Shown one piece after another: positions 41,791 through 51,486 of a stretch of DNA of 64,000 nt. The position numbers were made by a program, and so were the translations under genes. The DNA lies in contig JANPLI010000043.1 of NCBI GenBank assembly GCA_031426455.1, positions 33,343 through 97,342 on the forward strand, given 5' to 3'. Position 1 is the first letter of the stretch; the number at the start of each line of letters is the position of its first letter. The stretch comes from JANNMJ01 sp031426455 (GTDB lineage: Bacteria; Bacteroidota; Bacteroidia; Cytophagales; Hymenobacteraceae). Under the pieces are notes generated by a model, which was not told the DNA's origin, did no database searches, and worked only from the letters and a program-made list of their open reading frames with translations.

Positions 41791-44700
41791 TTAGAAGCTG
41801 GCATTCAGACCGATGGTGAACGAGCGTGAGCGAGGGTACGTGTTGTTGTCGATGCCACCGAAAACTTCCGGGTCAAGCCCTTTGTATTTGGTAATCACGA
41901 ACACGTTCTGCACAGCCAACGAAAGGCGTAGGTTCATTCCGCCGCCTGAGCCACCACTTGCTGTGCCGGCTTCGTCACGCGTCGAATTGCCGAAGAAGGT
42001 GCCGAAGTCGTAGCCAAGGGTCACGTTGTCCATTCGCAGAAACGAGGCATCCTGTACATAGTAGCTAGAACGTAACGTTTCCACCGAATTTGTGCCGAAA
42101 TTAGTATCATTCACCGAAGTGGAACCGTTCGCTAGGTAGGTCTTGCCACCGATGAAGTTCAGGTAGTTACCGGTATTGGAAGCCGTCGCATTGTACAGAT
42201 AGTTCCCCGTGTTCGCGCGCAGCGTGGCGGCTACCGACAAGTTTTTATAGCTAGCGGAAGGGGTGAAGCCCAGGGCCAATTTAGGCTGCCACTGCTTATA
42301 GAGGATGCGGTCGTCGGTTGTGATGTTACCATCGCCGTTCTGGTCCTTGTACACGGGACCACCATTTGTTGGATCACGCTTGGGCTTGCCATTCTCGTAA
42401 ATCTGCTCGTACACAAAAAACACGGCTGATGGACTGCCCACTGCATCAATCTGCCCATTGTTGCCGGTGCCAGCGCCAATGCCGCCGCGTTCGAAGCCTG
42501 GAAAGCCGACTGGCACGATCAAGCTAGTGATTTTTTGCCGATTCACGGTGGCGTTGGCATTGAGGCTCACCAGCACATCAGTAGTGCGCACAACTACACC
42601 CGTAAGGCTGACTTCTATCCCCTTGTTTTCAAGAGAACCCACGTTGGCGTCGAGTTGGTTAGTTAAGTTCGAGCCAGCCGGGAACGTCACATTTGAAAGC
42701 AGGTCTGTGGTTTCGCGCGTATAGATGTCCACTGTACCGAAGAGGCGGTTGTCGAAGAAGCCGAAGTCAAGGCCGGCGTTGTATGTCGTTGTGGTTTCCC
42801 ATTGCAGGGTTTTGTTATAGCCCCCGGCGCGCACTGTGTTGTAGAAGATCGGGTTACCGTTTTGGTCCTGCCCGAACTGGTACTGGGCCGAGCTGTCGCT
42901 GGTGGCATAGAGGGGCTGGGCCGGGTAAAAACCGCCAACTTCCTGTTGGCCCGTCTTGCCATAGCCAACGCGCAGCTTTAAGTCGGAGACGACCGTTGAA
43001 CCAGCGAGGAATTCTTCACCCTTCACGCGCCAAGCCGCGCCCACAGCGGGAAAGTAGCCGCTGCGGTAGCCTTTGGCGAAGCGCGAGGTCTGGTCGTTCC
43101 GCAAAGTACCGGTAAGTAGGTAACGGTCCTTGAAGTTCAGGTTCGCCCGACCGAAGAACGACAGTAACGTGTAGCCTTCATCGGAAGCGCGGGTGGTGCG
43201 GAATAGCGGATTCAGAATCACGCCGCTGGCCGAAGTACCTGCCGGCAGCGAAGGCCGACGGTAACGAAAGTCCTGGTATGAATAGCCCGCCGTCAGGTCG
43301 AGGCGAAGGCCGCTCTGTCCCACATTTTTACCATAAGCCAGGTAAGCATCGAGGACCTTGTTGTCTTTGCGTTCCTGCTCTTGGTTGCTGAAGCCGCTGA
43401 GGTTAGCGTCGAGCTGGTTGAAGTTGGTCGCAGCGTTGCCCGGAATAACGGTCGTTTGGTAACCGCGCGCGATGTCATAACCCAAGTTCAGGTTAGCGTG
43501 CAGGTCGGGCAGAAAATGCAGCTTATAATCGAGCTGTATATTGCCGATCCCCCGGTACACCGTCGAGCGGCTTCGGCGCTGCTCCAACATGGCCACCGGG
43601 TTCCGGGGTGCTAAGCCCACGGGCTTGCCGGTTTGATCGAGCCACTGAAAATATCCTCCGTAAGGTGCGTAGGCCGGATCGTTGGAACGCACCGGCTGTG
43701 TAGGGTCAAAGCGCAGGGCTGTGCCAATGGCACCCCCATCGGCGAAGAGGAAATCGGACCACACCCCCTTAGCATTGATGTCAATCTTGAGGTGATCATC
43801 AAAAAGCATCGGCGTGGCACCTAGCGAAACCGAGTTCCGTTTAGCATTGCCACCGAGCAGTGTCCCTTGCTGATTCAGGTAGCCCACCGAAGCGCGGAAG
43901 GGCACTTTTTCGGCGATAGCACCCGTCAGACTCAGGTTGTTGTCGCTGGTATATGCAGTGCGGTAGATTTCCTTCTGCCAGTCCGTATTAGCTGAACCGA
44001 GTAGTGGGGCCAGCGTTGGGTCGATCGTGCTGGCAGGGCGGGTTTCAGTAGGCACATCCTGACGGATAAGCGCCCGGAAATCATCGCCCGATAGTACCTT
44101 AACGTAATTGCGTGGCTTGGCTACCGAGAACTGCGTATTGAAATTGAGCTTGAGCTTTTCGCCGCGAAGTCCTTTCTTAGTCGTAATCAGAATGACGCCG
44201 TTCGAAGCGCGCGAACCATAGATTGCAGTAGCGGAGGCATCCTTCAACACAGTGAAGGTTTCGATATCATTGGGGTTTATAGTAGAAAGCACGTCTGGCG
44301 CGCCCTGTACGCCCCGGTTATCGACTGGTACGCCGTCGATGACAATCAGCGGATCGTTGGAAGCATTCAGCGACGAGCCGCCTCGAATACGAATCGCTGA
44401 ACCCGCGCCCGGCTCGCCCGAAGGTGGAGTGACGACTACGCCGGCAATCTTGCCTACGATCAGGTTGGCGGGGTTTGTCACCTGCCCCTGCACGAATTCC
44501 TTTGTGGAGACGGTTGCCACGGAGCCTGTCACATCCTGCCGCCGAGCGGTACCATATCCCACTACTACGGCTTCGGAAAGCTGGGTGGCGTCTTCCTTGA
44601 GCGAGAGGTTTACTACCGCATCGCCGCCAGCGGTGACGGTGATTTGCTGACGGCCGGTGGTCATCCCCACCGACGAGGCCGTCAGGGTATAGGTCCCCGC

Positions 44701-44922
44701 CGGCACGTCGCGGATGGTAAAGGAGCCGTCGCCAATAGTTGCGGCGCCTTTGGTGGTGCCTTGCACGAGGATCGTGACGCCGGGCAGGCCTTCACCGGCG
44801 CCATCGATGATGCGGCCGCTAATGCTGCCCGTGGCGGGTGCTTGCGCGTACGCGGGCACCAAGGCGCCCAGCCACGCTACTAGCCCCCAAAGCAGGAACA
44901 GGAGTACAGGGGTTTTTTTCAT
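41791..44922 (-). CDS. susC: SusC/RagA-family TonB-linked outer-membrane receptor
   Basis: 1043 residues from ATG 44922 (MKKTPVLLFLLWGLVAWLGA; an upstream in-frame ATG at 45000 lacks a signal peptide). Signal peptide, then a carboxypeptidase-regulatory-like domain (about residues 35-110: SGRIIDGAGEGLPGVTILVQ), plug domain with NANDPLIVIDGVPVDN-like segment and ASATAIYGSRASNGVILITTKK, and a C-terminal beta-barrel ending FTIGLNASF. It imports oligomeric substrates with SusD. No glycoside hydrolase flanks the pair, so the substrate is unknown. A LacI-type palindrome lies 88 bp upstream. Confidence 0.95.
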   Translation of the reverse strand: MKKTPVLLFLLWGLVAWLGALVPAYAQAPATGSISGRIIDGAGEGLPGVTILVQGTTKGAATIGDGSFTIRDVPAGTYTLTASSVGMTTGRQQITVTAGGDAVVNLSLKEDATQLSEAVVVGYGTARRQDVTGSVATVSTKEFVQGQVTNPANLIVGKIAGVVVTPPSGEPGAGSAIRIRGGSSLNASNDPLIVIDGVPVDNRGVQGAPDVLSTINPNDIETFTVLKDASATAIYGSRASNGVILITTKKGLRGEKLKLNFNTQFSVAKPRNYVKVLSGDDFRALIRQDVPTETRPASTIDPTLAPLLGSANTDWQKEIYRTAYTSDNNLSLTGAIAEKVPFRASVGYLNQQGTLLGGNAKRNSVSLGATPMLFDDHLKIDINAKGVWSDFLFADGGAIGTALRFDPTQPVRSNDPAYAPYGGYFQWLDQTGKPVGLAPRNPVAMLEQRRSRSTVYRGIGNIQLDYKLHFLPDLHANLNLGYDIARGYQTTVIPGNAATNFNQLDANLSGFSNQEQERKDNKVLDAYLAYGKNVGQSGLRLDLTAGYSYQDFRYRRPSLPAGTSASGVILNPLFRTTRASDEGYTLLSFFGRANLNFKDRYLLTGTLRNDQTSRFAKGYRSGYFPAVGAAWRVKGEEFLAGSTVVSDLKLRVGYGKTGQQEVGGFYPAQPLYATSDSSAQYQFGQDQNGNPIFYNTVRAGGYNKTLQWETTTTYNAGLDFGFFDNRLFGTVDIYTRETTDLLSNVTFPAGSNLTNQLDANVGSLENKGIEVSLTGVVVRTTDVLVSLNANATVNRQKITSLIVPVGFPGFERGGIGAGTGNNGQIDAVGSPSAVFFVYEQIYENGKPKRDPTNGGPVYKDQNGDGNITTDDRILYKQWQPKLALGFTPSASYKNLSVAATLRANTGNYLYNATASNTGNYLNFIGGKTYLANGSTSVNDTNFGTNSVETLRSSYYVQDASFLRMDNVTLGYDFGTFFGNSTRDEAGTASGGSGGGMNLRLSLAVQNVFVITKYKGLDPEVFGGIDNNTYPRSRSFTIGLNASF

Positions 44923-45009
44923 TCGAAATGAATCGAAAAAAGGAGTGATAGAAAAACAACACCCCGCCGCAGTGTGCAGACAGGGAAACCTCAAAATCAA
45001 CTGAATGAA

Positions 45010-45023
45010 CGCAATCGATTGCG
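45010..45023 (-). promoter_or_regulatory. Candidate LacI-family operator upstream of susC
   Basis: CGCAATCGATTGCG is a perfect 14-bp palindrome with the central CG step typical of LacI-family sites. It lies 88-101 bp before the susC start. A related site (AAATCGATTGCAC) occurs at 37178-37190. The 396-bp gap 44923-45318 holds no other recognised gene; no LacI regulator is encoded in the window. Confidence 0.55.
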
Positions 45024-45318
45024 CAAGCGACTCCGCTCGTCACGGTATCGGGCAGGAGTCAGGGGGTGGCGAAGTTACCAGACCATTCCCTTCATTTCAC
45101 GCTGCCAAATTATAACCGGGAAAAGGGAGGATGCAAGCCAGCGTCCCAAAACCGCCCTTTCAGTAGTAATTTTTTGAGTAAGTAACCCGTTGAGGCCGAC
45201 TTTTCCGTCTCCGGCTGCGTAACCGCGCCGCCGCCCGGTGGTTTTACCGCGCGACCAACCTGCCGACTATCGCCGACTTTTGCTGCCTTGTCGGCTTTCT
45301 TTTCTCTTACCAGTGCCA

Positions 45319-46773
45319 ATGCCTTTCCTCCGTTTTCTGCTGTTGCTCGCTGCCGGTTTCATCGGTTTTAGCTTACCGATTCGGGCACAACTCACGCTTC
45401 GCGTCACGGCGGTGCCGGCCACGACGCCCGCCGGGGCGGTACTCTACTTGGCTGGTTCGTTCAATAACTGGAACCCCGGTGCGGCGGCTTACCGGCTAAC
45501 TCCCGGTGTTGGCGGCACGTATATGCTCACCCTGCCGACCACCGTCCGCGGTGCCATCCAGTTCAAGCTGACGCGCGGTAACTGGGTCGCTGTCGAATGC
45601 ACCGCCACCGGCGGAGCGCGACCGGACCGCACTTATACCGTGCCCGCCACCGGCGCCGTGACGCTTGACGTGCAGGTAGCCGGCTGGGCCGACCAGTTTA
45701 CGGCGCCGCCTCCTACCCACACTACTTCTGTGAACGTTTCTATTCTTGATTCGGCCTTTGTGCTGCCGCAGCTCGGCGGGCGCACCCGGCGTATCTGGCT
45801 TTACCTGCCGCCGGATTACGCCACGTCCCAGAAAACGTACCCCGTGCTTTATATGCACGACGGGCAGAACCTGTTCGACGCCGCTACGTCCTTCAGTGGC
45901 GAGTGGGGCGTGGACGAAACCCTCGACCGGCTGCACCAGGCCGGCGACTGGGGCTGCATCGTGGTGGGTATCGACAACGGCGGCGCCAATCGTCTGAACG
46001 AATATTCGCCGTATCCCAACGCGCAGTACGGCGGCGGGCAGGGCGATCAGTACGTTGATTTTTTGGTAAATACGCTGAAGCCTTTCATTGATCAGCGTTA
46101 CCGCACCCGCCCCGACCGGCTGCATACCGGCGTGATGGGGTCGAGTATGGGCGGGCTGATTTCGCTCTATGCCGGGCTGAAACGGCCTGACATATTTGGG
46201 CGGGCGGGGGTCTTTTCGCCGAGTCTGTGGTTCAACCGGCGCATCTACACCTTTGCGCGCGCTGCTCGCCCCGTGCGCCCGGACCCGCGCATCTTCCTGT
46301 TGAGCGGCGGGCGCGAAAGCGCCGGGCAACGCGCTGACCATCTGGCAATGGCCGACACGTTGGCCCGCGCGGGCTTCTCGCGCGGGGCGGGTGGAGAAGT
46401 CGATACGCTCCTCAAGACCGACGGTCAGCACGCGGAGTGGTTTTGGAAGCGCGAGTTTGGCGCGGCCTATCAGTGGCTTTTCCGGGGGACGGGCCCGCTG
46501 GGGGAGTCGGCTGCTGCGTCGGAAGCATCGGCCGGACTTGTGGTGTACCCTAATCCCGGGCCTGGTGCCGGGGGGCAATTGCAGGTTGAACTGGCTGATA
46601 CCGCCGGAGCACGGCGGGTGCAGCTTCGGGATGCTACCGGGCGGGTGGTGCGCACTGCCCGTTGGCACCGGGGCCACGCGGCGCTCGACGTGGGCGCGCT
46701 GCCGGTGGGCGTCTATCAGGTCACGACGCAAAACCGGCGCGGCCAACTGGTACGGACGTGGGTGAAATACTAA
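45319..46773 (+). CDS. Secreted esterase (PF00756-like) with N-terminal carbohydrate-binding-like domain and T9SS tail
   Basis: 484 residues from ATG 45319. Signal peptide FLLLLAAGFIGFSLPIRAQ, then a CBM20/48-like segment (VLYLAGSFNNWNPG) about residues 20-120. The alpha/beta-hydrolase domain resembles enterochelin/feruloyl esterases of the esterase D family: LPPDYATSQKTYPVLYMHDGQNLFD, nucleophile in GSSMGGLISLYAGL, and catalytic His in DGQHAEWFWKREF (quoted in parts). A T9SS type A domain (VVYPNPGPGAGG to YQVTTQNRRGQ) ends the protein. It should deacylate a polymer or siderophore-like ester outside the cell. Confidence 0.87.
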   Translation: MPFLRFLLLLAAGFIGFSLPIRAQLTLRVTAVPATTPAGAVLYLAGSFNNWNPGAAAYRLTPGVGGTYMLTLPTTVRGAIQFKLTRGNWVAVECTATGGARPDRTYTVPATGAVTLDVQVAGWADQFTAPPPTHTTSVNVSILDSAFVLPQLGGRTRRIWLYLPPDYATSQKTYPVLYMHDGQNLFDAATSFSGEWGVDETLDRLHQAGDWGCIVVGIDNGGANRLNEYSPYPNAQYGGGQGDQYVDFLVNTLKPFIDQRYRTRPDRLHTGVMGSSMGGLISLYAGLKRPDIFGRAGVFSPSLWFNRRIYTFARAARPVRPDPRIFLLSGGRESAGQRADHLAMADTLARAGFSRGAGGEVDTLLKTDGQHAEWFWKREFGAAYQWLFRGTGPLGESAAASEASAGLVVYPNPGPGAGGQLQVELADTAGARRVQLRDATGRVVRTARWHRGHAALDVGALPVGVYQVTTQNRRGQLVRTWVKY

Positions 46774-46843
46774 TTACGAATTACGAATTAATTTTTTTTA
46801 GACGCTGGATATAAATTAATAATTTATAAATCGTAATTATTTT
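46771..46843 (+). repeat. Inverted heptamer-type array between esterase and acetyltransferase genes
   Basis: The esterase stop codon begins the left arm (TAATTAC, GAATTAC, GAATTAA), followed by a T-run and a loop; the right arm (TTATAAATCGTAATTATTT) ends at the acetyltransferase ATG 46844. AT-rich units of 7 nt, with TTACGAATT/AATCGTAA-type complementarity between arms. Confidence 0.75.
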
Positions 46844-47386
46844 ATGCTGACTTCCGCCCACCTGTTGCTTCGCCCGATTGACCCTGCTCGTGATGCGGCG
46901 GCATTTTTTGCGCTGAACCAGGATCCGGAGGTGATTCGCTATACCGGCGACGGCGCTTTCGCTTCCGTGGAAGCGACGGAGGCCTTTTTTCGGGAGCGGG
47001 TGGCGCTGTATGCCCGCGAAGGAATGGGCCGCTGGCTGGTGGAGCGGGTGGCCGACGGCGAAACGCTGGGTTGGTGCGGGCTGCGTCGCCTGGACGGGGA
47101 GCCGGAATTCGCGGGCGAGGTGGACCTGGGCTACCGCTTTTTTCGCCAACATTGGGGGCAAGGCTATGCCACCGAGGCAAGTCGGGCGTGTCTGGCGCAC
47201 GGCTTTGGGGCGCTGGGACTGCCGCGCATTCTGGCCCGGATCGACCCCGCCAACGCCGCCTCACGGGCCGTGGCCGTTAAACTGGGAATGCGGTTGCAAA
47301 CGGCGTCGCGCCCTTGCGGCCACCTGGCAGCCGCGCTGATCTACGAGCTGACAGCTGCGGAGTGGCCCTCGGAAAGCGCGATGTAA
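46844..47386 (+). CDS. GNAT-family N-acetyltransferase (RimJ/RimL-like)
   Basis: 180 residues. The N-terminal strand SAHLLLRPIDPARDAAAFF and the acetyl-CoA motif RQHWGQGYATEASRACLAHGF with the C-terminal NAASRAVAVKLGMRLQT match the Acetyltransf_3 group. Members acetylate protein N-termini or small molecules. Start ATG 46844, immediately after an inverted array. Substrate not predictable from context. Confidence 0.85.
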   Translation: MLTSAHLLLRPIDPARDAAAFFALNQDPEVIRYTGDGAFASVEATEAFFRERVALYAREGMGRWLVERVADGETLGWCGLRRLDGEPEFAGEVDLGYRFFRQHWGQGYATEASRACLAHGFGALGLPRILARIDPANAASRAVAVKLGMRLQTASRPCGHLAAALIYELTAAEWPSESAM

Positions 47387-47493
47387 AGTTGCGAGGTAGG
47401 TGCTTTGACGCGGCTGCGGCCGGGGCCGACGTATTTTTACTGATCGGCTGGTAGGGCCGCTTCGGCTATCTTCTTTCTTCTGGCTGCTTTTCA

Positions 47494-50364
47494 ATGCAAC
47501 ACTGCTTCTTTTTTGGCGCCGGGCGTCGCTGGCTGGTACTGGTGAGCCTGATTTTTTGCGCCGGGCTGCCGCTTCGGGCGCAGTTGATCAGTCAGTATGC
47601 GCTGACGGTTTCCAACGGTACCTACACGGACCTGACGGGCAGTACGCCGCTGGCCCTGAATCAGGTAGGTACGGGCACCGACGATAATTATTCGGCGGCG
47701 CTGCCGTTGCCGTTTGCCTTTCGGCTGGGTGCGCAGGCGGTGAGTGCCTACGTGATCAACACCAACGGCTGGCTGACGTTTGGGCCGGGCGGGGTGGATC
47801 CCTACAACGTTCCGCTGAGCCGAAGCCGCAACCAGCTCGTCGCTTTCCTGGGTATGGACCTGACCGCTCAGCAGGCGGTTTACAGCAGCCGAGTGCTGGG
47901 CACGGCGCCGAATCGAATTTTTCAGATCGAAGCCAAAAACATCACGGAGTACGGCGTGGCGCTGGCTACCGGCAATGTGCAGATCTGGCTTTACGAAGGC
48001 TCCAATACAGTCGAGATGCACTACGGTGCATTTTCTGCCGACTGGACGAACGGCACTGCCTCGGGTGCTCAGGTGGGCTTGCGCGGTAACGACACAACCG
48101 ACGTTCGCTCGGTCAGCGGTTCCTGGGCAACGCCCGTAGCGAATACCTCGTCGCGTGCCCTGCTGGCGCTGGATGGCGCCCTGGGCGACCTGCCCGCCAA
48201 TGGTTTGATTCTAACCTTCGCGCTGCCCACGGGCGTCGATTTTACGGCTCCCACCATCGCCCCGCTCACCCTGACGCCCGCTGGTGCGCAGTGCCGGGCC
48301 GTGCCCCATACCGTGACTACGACCGTGACCGATGCCACGGGCCTGGCCCGCGTCGAGTTGCTGGTGCGCGTGGCAGGCGCGGCGCCTATCGTGCAGCCAA
48401 TGGCTCCGCAGGCGCCAGGTAGTTCGGTTTATGAAGCTACCGTGCCGGCCACGGTGGGCGCGGTCACCGTACAGGTGCGCGCCGTGGATACATCGCCGAA
48501 TGCCAACACCGGTACGTCGGCGGTCATCTTTTACCAGGATGCGTTACTGACCCTCGATGCCGGGCCGGATCAGATCATCAATGCTGGTTCCAGCGCCACG
48601 CTCCAGGCCACCAGTTCGCGCGAAGTGGCGGTGCGGATCACCGAATTCACGATGTCGCGGGCGGGAGTTGGCGCGACCACTTCTTACCCGCCCTATGTGC
48701 CCGCTACGGCGGGTGACTTTCTGGAAATCACGAATCTGACAACCACCGTGGCCAATCTGGCAGGTTATGGTCTGGAAGTGCTGAGTGCGGGGCTGGCCGC
48801 GCACACGTACGCTTTTCCGCCGAACACGACGCTGGATCCGAGGAGAGTACTGCTATTGCACCTGGGCACCGGGCGCGATTCGGCGGAGGTGGGCTACTAC
48901 AATACGGGCGCGGCTACCGATGCCCTTTTCTCCGGCAGCAGCGTGGCCTTCGTGCTGAGCGCCCCCGACGGGCGGGTGCTGGATGCCGTGGTAGTCAATG
49001 CCTTCGTGCCCACGTCGCCTATTGGAGCGCTCGACTGGATCGGCCCTGGCGTCGTTTCCGCTTCGGGGGTAGCGGGGGCCAGCCTGCGGGGCGCCGACCT
49101 CGACAATGCCACTAATTGGGCGGGCGCTACGGCCGCCCAGCGCCAAACACTGGGCGCCATCAACGCCGGACTACCGACGCTGCAACCGCCCACGCCCGTG
49201 ATCTGGACCGGTGGTCTGTTGAGTACGCCCAGCGCCGGCAGCCTCCTGATTACGCCCGGCCACCCGACGCCCGGCGTTTATCAGTACGTGGCCTCCACCA
49301 CCGACGGTACCTGCACCGTGACGGATACCGTGCGCGTGACGGCCATCGTGCCGGGTACGCTGGTGCCCGATTTCTCGGCTGACACGGCTAATATCGCTGT
49401 CGGAGATGTGGTGACGCTGACCGACCGCACCTTCGGTATTCCGACCGACTGGCGCTGGCGCCTGACGCCAATGACGGGCATCACGTTCGTCAACAATACG
49501 TCGGCCATCAGCCAGAATCCGCAGGTGCAGGTGGGGCGGCCCGGTCGCTACACCGTCACGATGACCGTCGATAATGGCACCCGAACCGATTCCGTCACCA
49601 AAATCGCTTACCTGAACGTGGGGCTACGCTACTGCGTCGCCGGGTTGCAAACGGCGCCCTGTTCTTTGAATAACGGCTTCATCGACAGCGTGGTGATTGC
49701 GGCAACGACCTTGCGGAGCGTCGCCACGGGGTGTGCTTCCGGCACCACCGCGCCTGGTTACACGGCGTATCCGCAGGCGGGTGCTACCACTGCTGAACTG
49801 GCGCGGGGTCAGGCGTACGAGTTGCAGGTCACCACGTCGGGCCGCGGCTCGGTGGCGGCCTGGATCGACTTCAACAACGACGGCGTGTACGATTCGACGG
49901 AGTACCTCAGTATTACGACCCAGGCCCGGCCCAATGTGGCGGCGACGCTGGTTTTCACCGTGCCCGATTCGGCCGTACTGACGGCCACCACGGGGCTTCG
50001 GTTACGCAACGCTCCGTTGCTCACCAACGGCATCGGCGGGGCCAACGCCTGCACCGCCCGCGCCAACGGCGAGACCGAGGACTACCGGGTAAAGCTGGTA
50101 GCAGCGCCCAATGCCGTGCCCGCCGATTACGCGGCAGCCGGCCTCGTCGTTTACCCGAATCCCAGCACCGGACTGGTGCGGGTCCGGCTGTCGGGGCCGG
50201 GGCTGCTGACGGTGCGCGACGCGTTGGGGCGGGTCGTGCATACGCAGGCCGCTACGGCGCCGGAAACTGTGCTGCCGCTCGGCCACCTGCCGGCGGGCTT
50301 GTACGGGTTGTCCACGGAGCTTGGCGGGCGCCCGATTCGGCAGCGGCTGGTGCTGACGCGCTAA
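47494..50364 (+). CDS. Large secreted protein with LTD, PKD, GEVED and T9SS domains
   Basis: 956 residues. After a signal peptide (WLVLVSLIFCAGLPLRAQ) come a beta-sandwich segment, a lamin-tail-like region about residues 385-540 (VRITEFTMSRAG, FLEITNLTTTVANLAGYGLEVLS in part), a PKD-like segment (VVTLTDRTFGIPTDWRW), a GEVED domain near 790-865 (AWIDFNNDGVYDS, then NGETEDYRVKL) and a type A T9SS domain at the C-terminus (VVYPNPSTGLVRVRL). Such proteins are surface-displayed; adhesive or protein-binding function is plausible but not shown. Confidence 0.85.
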   Translation: MQHCFFFGAGRRWLVLVSLIFCAGLPLRAQLISQYALTVSNGTYTDLTGSTPLALNQVGTGTDDNYSAALPLPFAFRLGAQAVSAYVINTNGWLTFGPGGVDPYNVPLSRSRNQLVAFLGMDLTAQQAVYSSRVLGTAPNRIFQIEAKNITEYGVALATGNVQIWLYEGSNTVEMHYGAFSADWTNGTASGAQVGLRGNDTTDVRSVSGSWATPVANTSSRALLALDGALGDLPANGLILTFALPTGVDFTAPTIAPLTLTPAGAQCRAVPHTVTTTVTDATGLARVELLVRVAGAAPIVQPMAPQAPGSSVYEATVPATVGAVTVQVRAVDTSPNANTGTSAVIFYQDALLTLDAGPDQIINAGSSATLQATSSREVAVRITEFTMSRAGVGATTSYPPYVPATAGDFLEITNLTTTVANLAGYGLEVLSAGLAAHTYAFPPNTTLDPRRVLLLHLGTGRDSAEVGYYNTGAATDALFSGSSVAFVLSAPDGRVLDAVVVNAFVPTSPIGALDWIGPGVVSASGVAGASLRGADLDNATNWAGATAAQRQTLGAINAGLPTLQPPTPVIWTGGLLSTPSAGSLLITPGHPTPGVYQYVASTTDGTCTVTDTVRVTAIVPGTLVPDFSADTANIAVGDVVTLTDRTFGIPTDWRWRLTPMTGITFVNNTSAISQNPQVQVGRPGRYTVTMTVDNGTRTDSVTKIAYLNVGLRYCVAGLQTAPCSLNNGFIDSVVIAATTLRSVATGCASGTTAPGYTAYPQAGATTAELARGQAYELQVTTSGRGSVAAWIDFNNDGVYDSTEYLSITTQARPNVAATLVFTVPDSAVLTATTGLRLRNAPLLTNGIGGANACTARANGETEDYRVKLVAAPNAVPADYAAAGLVVYPNPSTGLVRVRLSGPGLLTVRDALGRVVHTQAATAPETVLPLGHLPAGLYGLSTELGGRPIRQRLVLTR

Positions 50365-50403
50365 GCCGGACCCGGCTCTCCCTCGTCCTCCTCCGCCTCC
50401 TGA

Positions 50404-50970
50404 ATGCGCCGCCTTAGCCTGACCGGTCCGGAATCGAGCGGTAAGACCACGCTGGCCCGCTGGCTGGCACAGGAGCTGGGCGGCGCCTGGGTGCCCGAGT
50501 ACGCCCGCACCTATCTGGCGTCGGAGGCATTGGATATCAGTCAATTGGCCCTGAGTGACCTGGAGGCTATCGCTCACGGGCAGTTGGCGGCGGAAGCCGC
50601 CGCCGCCGTTGCGTTGCGGCCCGGCCAGTGGCTGTTCTGCGATACCGACCTGTTGGTGATACTGCACTGGGCAGAAGCAGTTTTTGGCACCTGCCCGGCA
50701 TGGTTGCGCGCGGCGGCGCTGGCCCCAGCGGCTTACACGCATCGCTTGCTGCTGCGCCCGGACCTGCCCTGGGAGCCGGACCCGCTGCGGTCGCTGCCCG
50801 ACGCCGACGCGCGCTGGCGTCTGTTCGCGCGTTACCGGGCTACCCTGCAACAGGAGGGGCTGCCTTTTACCGAAATCGGTGGGGTGGGGGAGGTGCGGAG
50901 GCAAACCGCCCGGCGGGTCCTGGAAGAGCTGGTGTACGGCGGGGCGGGGCCATCAGTGCCTCCAGCCTAG
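50404..50970 (+). CDS. NadR-like ATP-binding protein (nicotinamide riboside kinase-like)
   Basis: 188 residues from ATG 50404. The P-loop GPESSGKTTLARWLA at residues 8-22, VPEYARTYL and FCDTDLLVILHWAE match the kinase (AAA_28) domain of NadR; the adenylyltransferase domain is absent, so this is the kinase-only form. In Bacteroidota such genes often accompany PnuC-like and thiamin-uptake genes. Here it is directly upstream of a TPP-riboswitch receptor gene, but with a convergent ORF between, so the link is suggestive only. Its true substrate could be nicotinamide riboside or another vitamin. Confidence 0.83.
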   Translation: MRRLSLTGPESSGKTTLARWLAQELGGAWVPEYARTYLASEALDISQLALSDLEAIAHGQLAAEAAAAVALRPGQWLFCDTDLLVILHWAEAVFGTCPAWLRAAALAPAAYTHRLLLRPDLPWEPDPLRSLPDADARWRLFARYRATLQQEGLPFTEIGGVGEVRRQTARRVLEELVYGGAGPSVPPA

Positions 50971-51273
50971 CACCGGTACGGACTGGCGGGGACGGCTGTA
51001 GTCCGGTTCCCAGTCAGAGGTGGGCAGCGTGATGCCCGGGGGCAGGTCGAGATCGGGCAGGTCATCGATGACGGGTTCGCCGCCGTCGTCAGAATTATCG
51101 GGGCGGGGGGGCTGGGGCGTGAAAGGCGGCAGCAGCACGAAGTACGTGAAGATGACCAGGACGATGGCGGAGTAGATGAGGCTTAACATAAAGTAGTTGC
51201 GGTTGGAAACGGCGCGGCCGGAAATTCGGCCCGCGCGGGGGCGATGCGCGTCCCGGAAAAGACGGAGACGCAA
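50953..51273 (-). CDS. Small single-pass membrane hypothetical protein, proline-rich tail
   Basis: 106 residues if started at ATG 51273. One transmembrane helix (MLSLIYSAIVLVIFTYFVLL, residues 29-48) is followed by a proline/aspartate-rich tail (PQPPRPDNSDDGGEPVIDDLPDLDLPPG in part). An alternative start at the methionine of the helix (51189) is possible and may be more likely. It overlaps the end of the NadR-like gene by 18 nt, converging with it. Unknown function. Confidence 0.55.
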   Translation of the reverse strand: MRLRLFRDAHRPRAGRISGRAVSNRNYFMLSLIYSAIVLVIFTYFVLLPPFTPQPPRPDNSDDGGEPVIDDLPDLDLPPGITLPTSDWEPDYSRPRQSVPVLGWRH

Positions 51274-51327
51274 ATCATGGTAGTGAAGTTACAGCAAACG
51301 GGGCGCCGACAGTCGTTACGGGCCGGT

Positions 51328-51335
51328 TATCTTTG
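51328..51335 (+). promoter_or_regulatory. Bacteroidota-type -7 element upstream of the TPP riboswitch
   Basis: TATCTTTG fits TAnnTTTG and directly precedes the riboswitch P1 strand, as expected for a transcription start just inside the aptamer. Confidence 0.6.
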
Positions 51336-51442
51336 CGGCTGTTTAGGGGTGCTGCCTGTTGCGGGAAATCGCGCGGGCGGCTGAGATCATACCCATTGCA
51401 CCTGATTCCGGGTAATACCGGCGAAGGGAAATAAACAGCCGC
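51335..51442 (+). promoter_or_regulatory. TPP (THI-element) riboswitch aptamer
   Basis: The conserved aptamer pieces are in order: GGGGTGCTGCC (51347-51356 region), GCTGAGATCATACCC (about 51380-51394), ACCTGAT, and GGGTAATACCGGCGAAGGGAA (51410-51430 region). The P1 stem is long: GCGGCTGTTT (51335-51344) pairs with AAACAGCCGC (51433-51442). It senses thiamin pyrophosphate and should repress the receptor gene that follows. Confidence 0.95.
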
Positions 51443-51486
51443 CCGCAGATGTGTGCAGGGTTTGGGCGGCGCTCTCGTGACGTTTT

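Noticed and set aside
45496..46746. A 416-codon minus-strand open frame opposite the esterase
   Set aside because: Shadow of the esterase; no signal peptide or motif.
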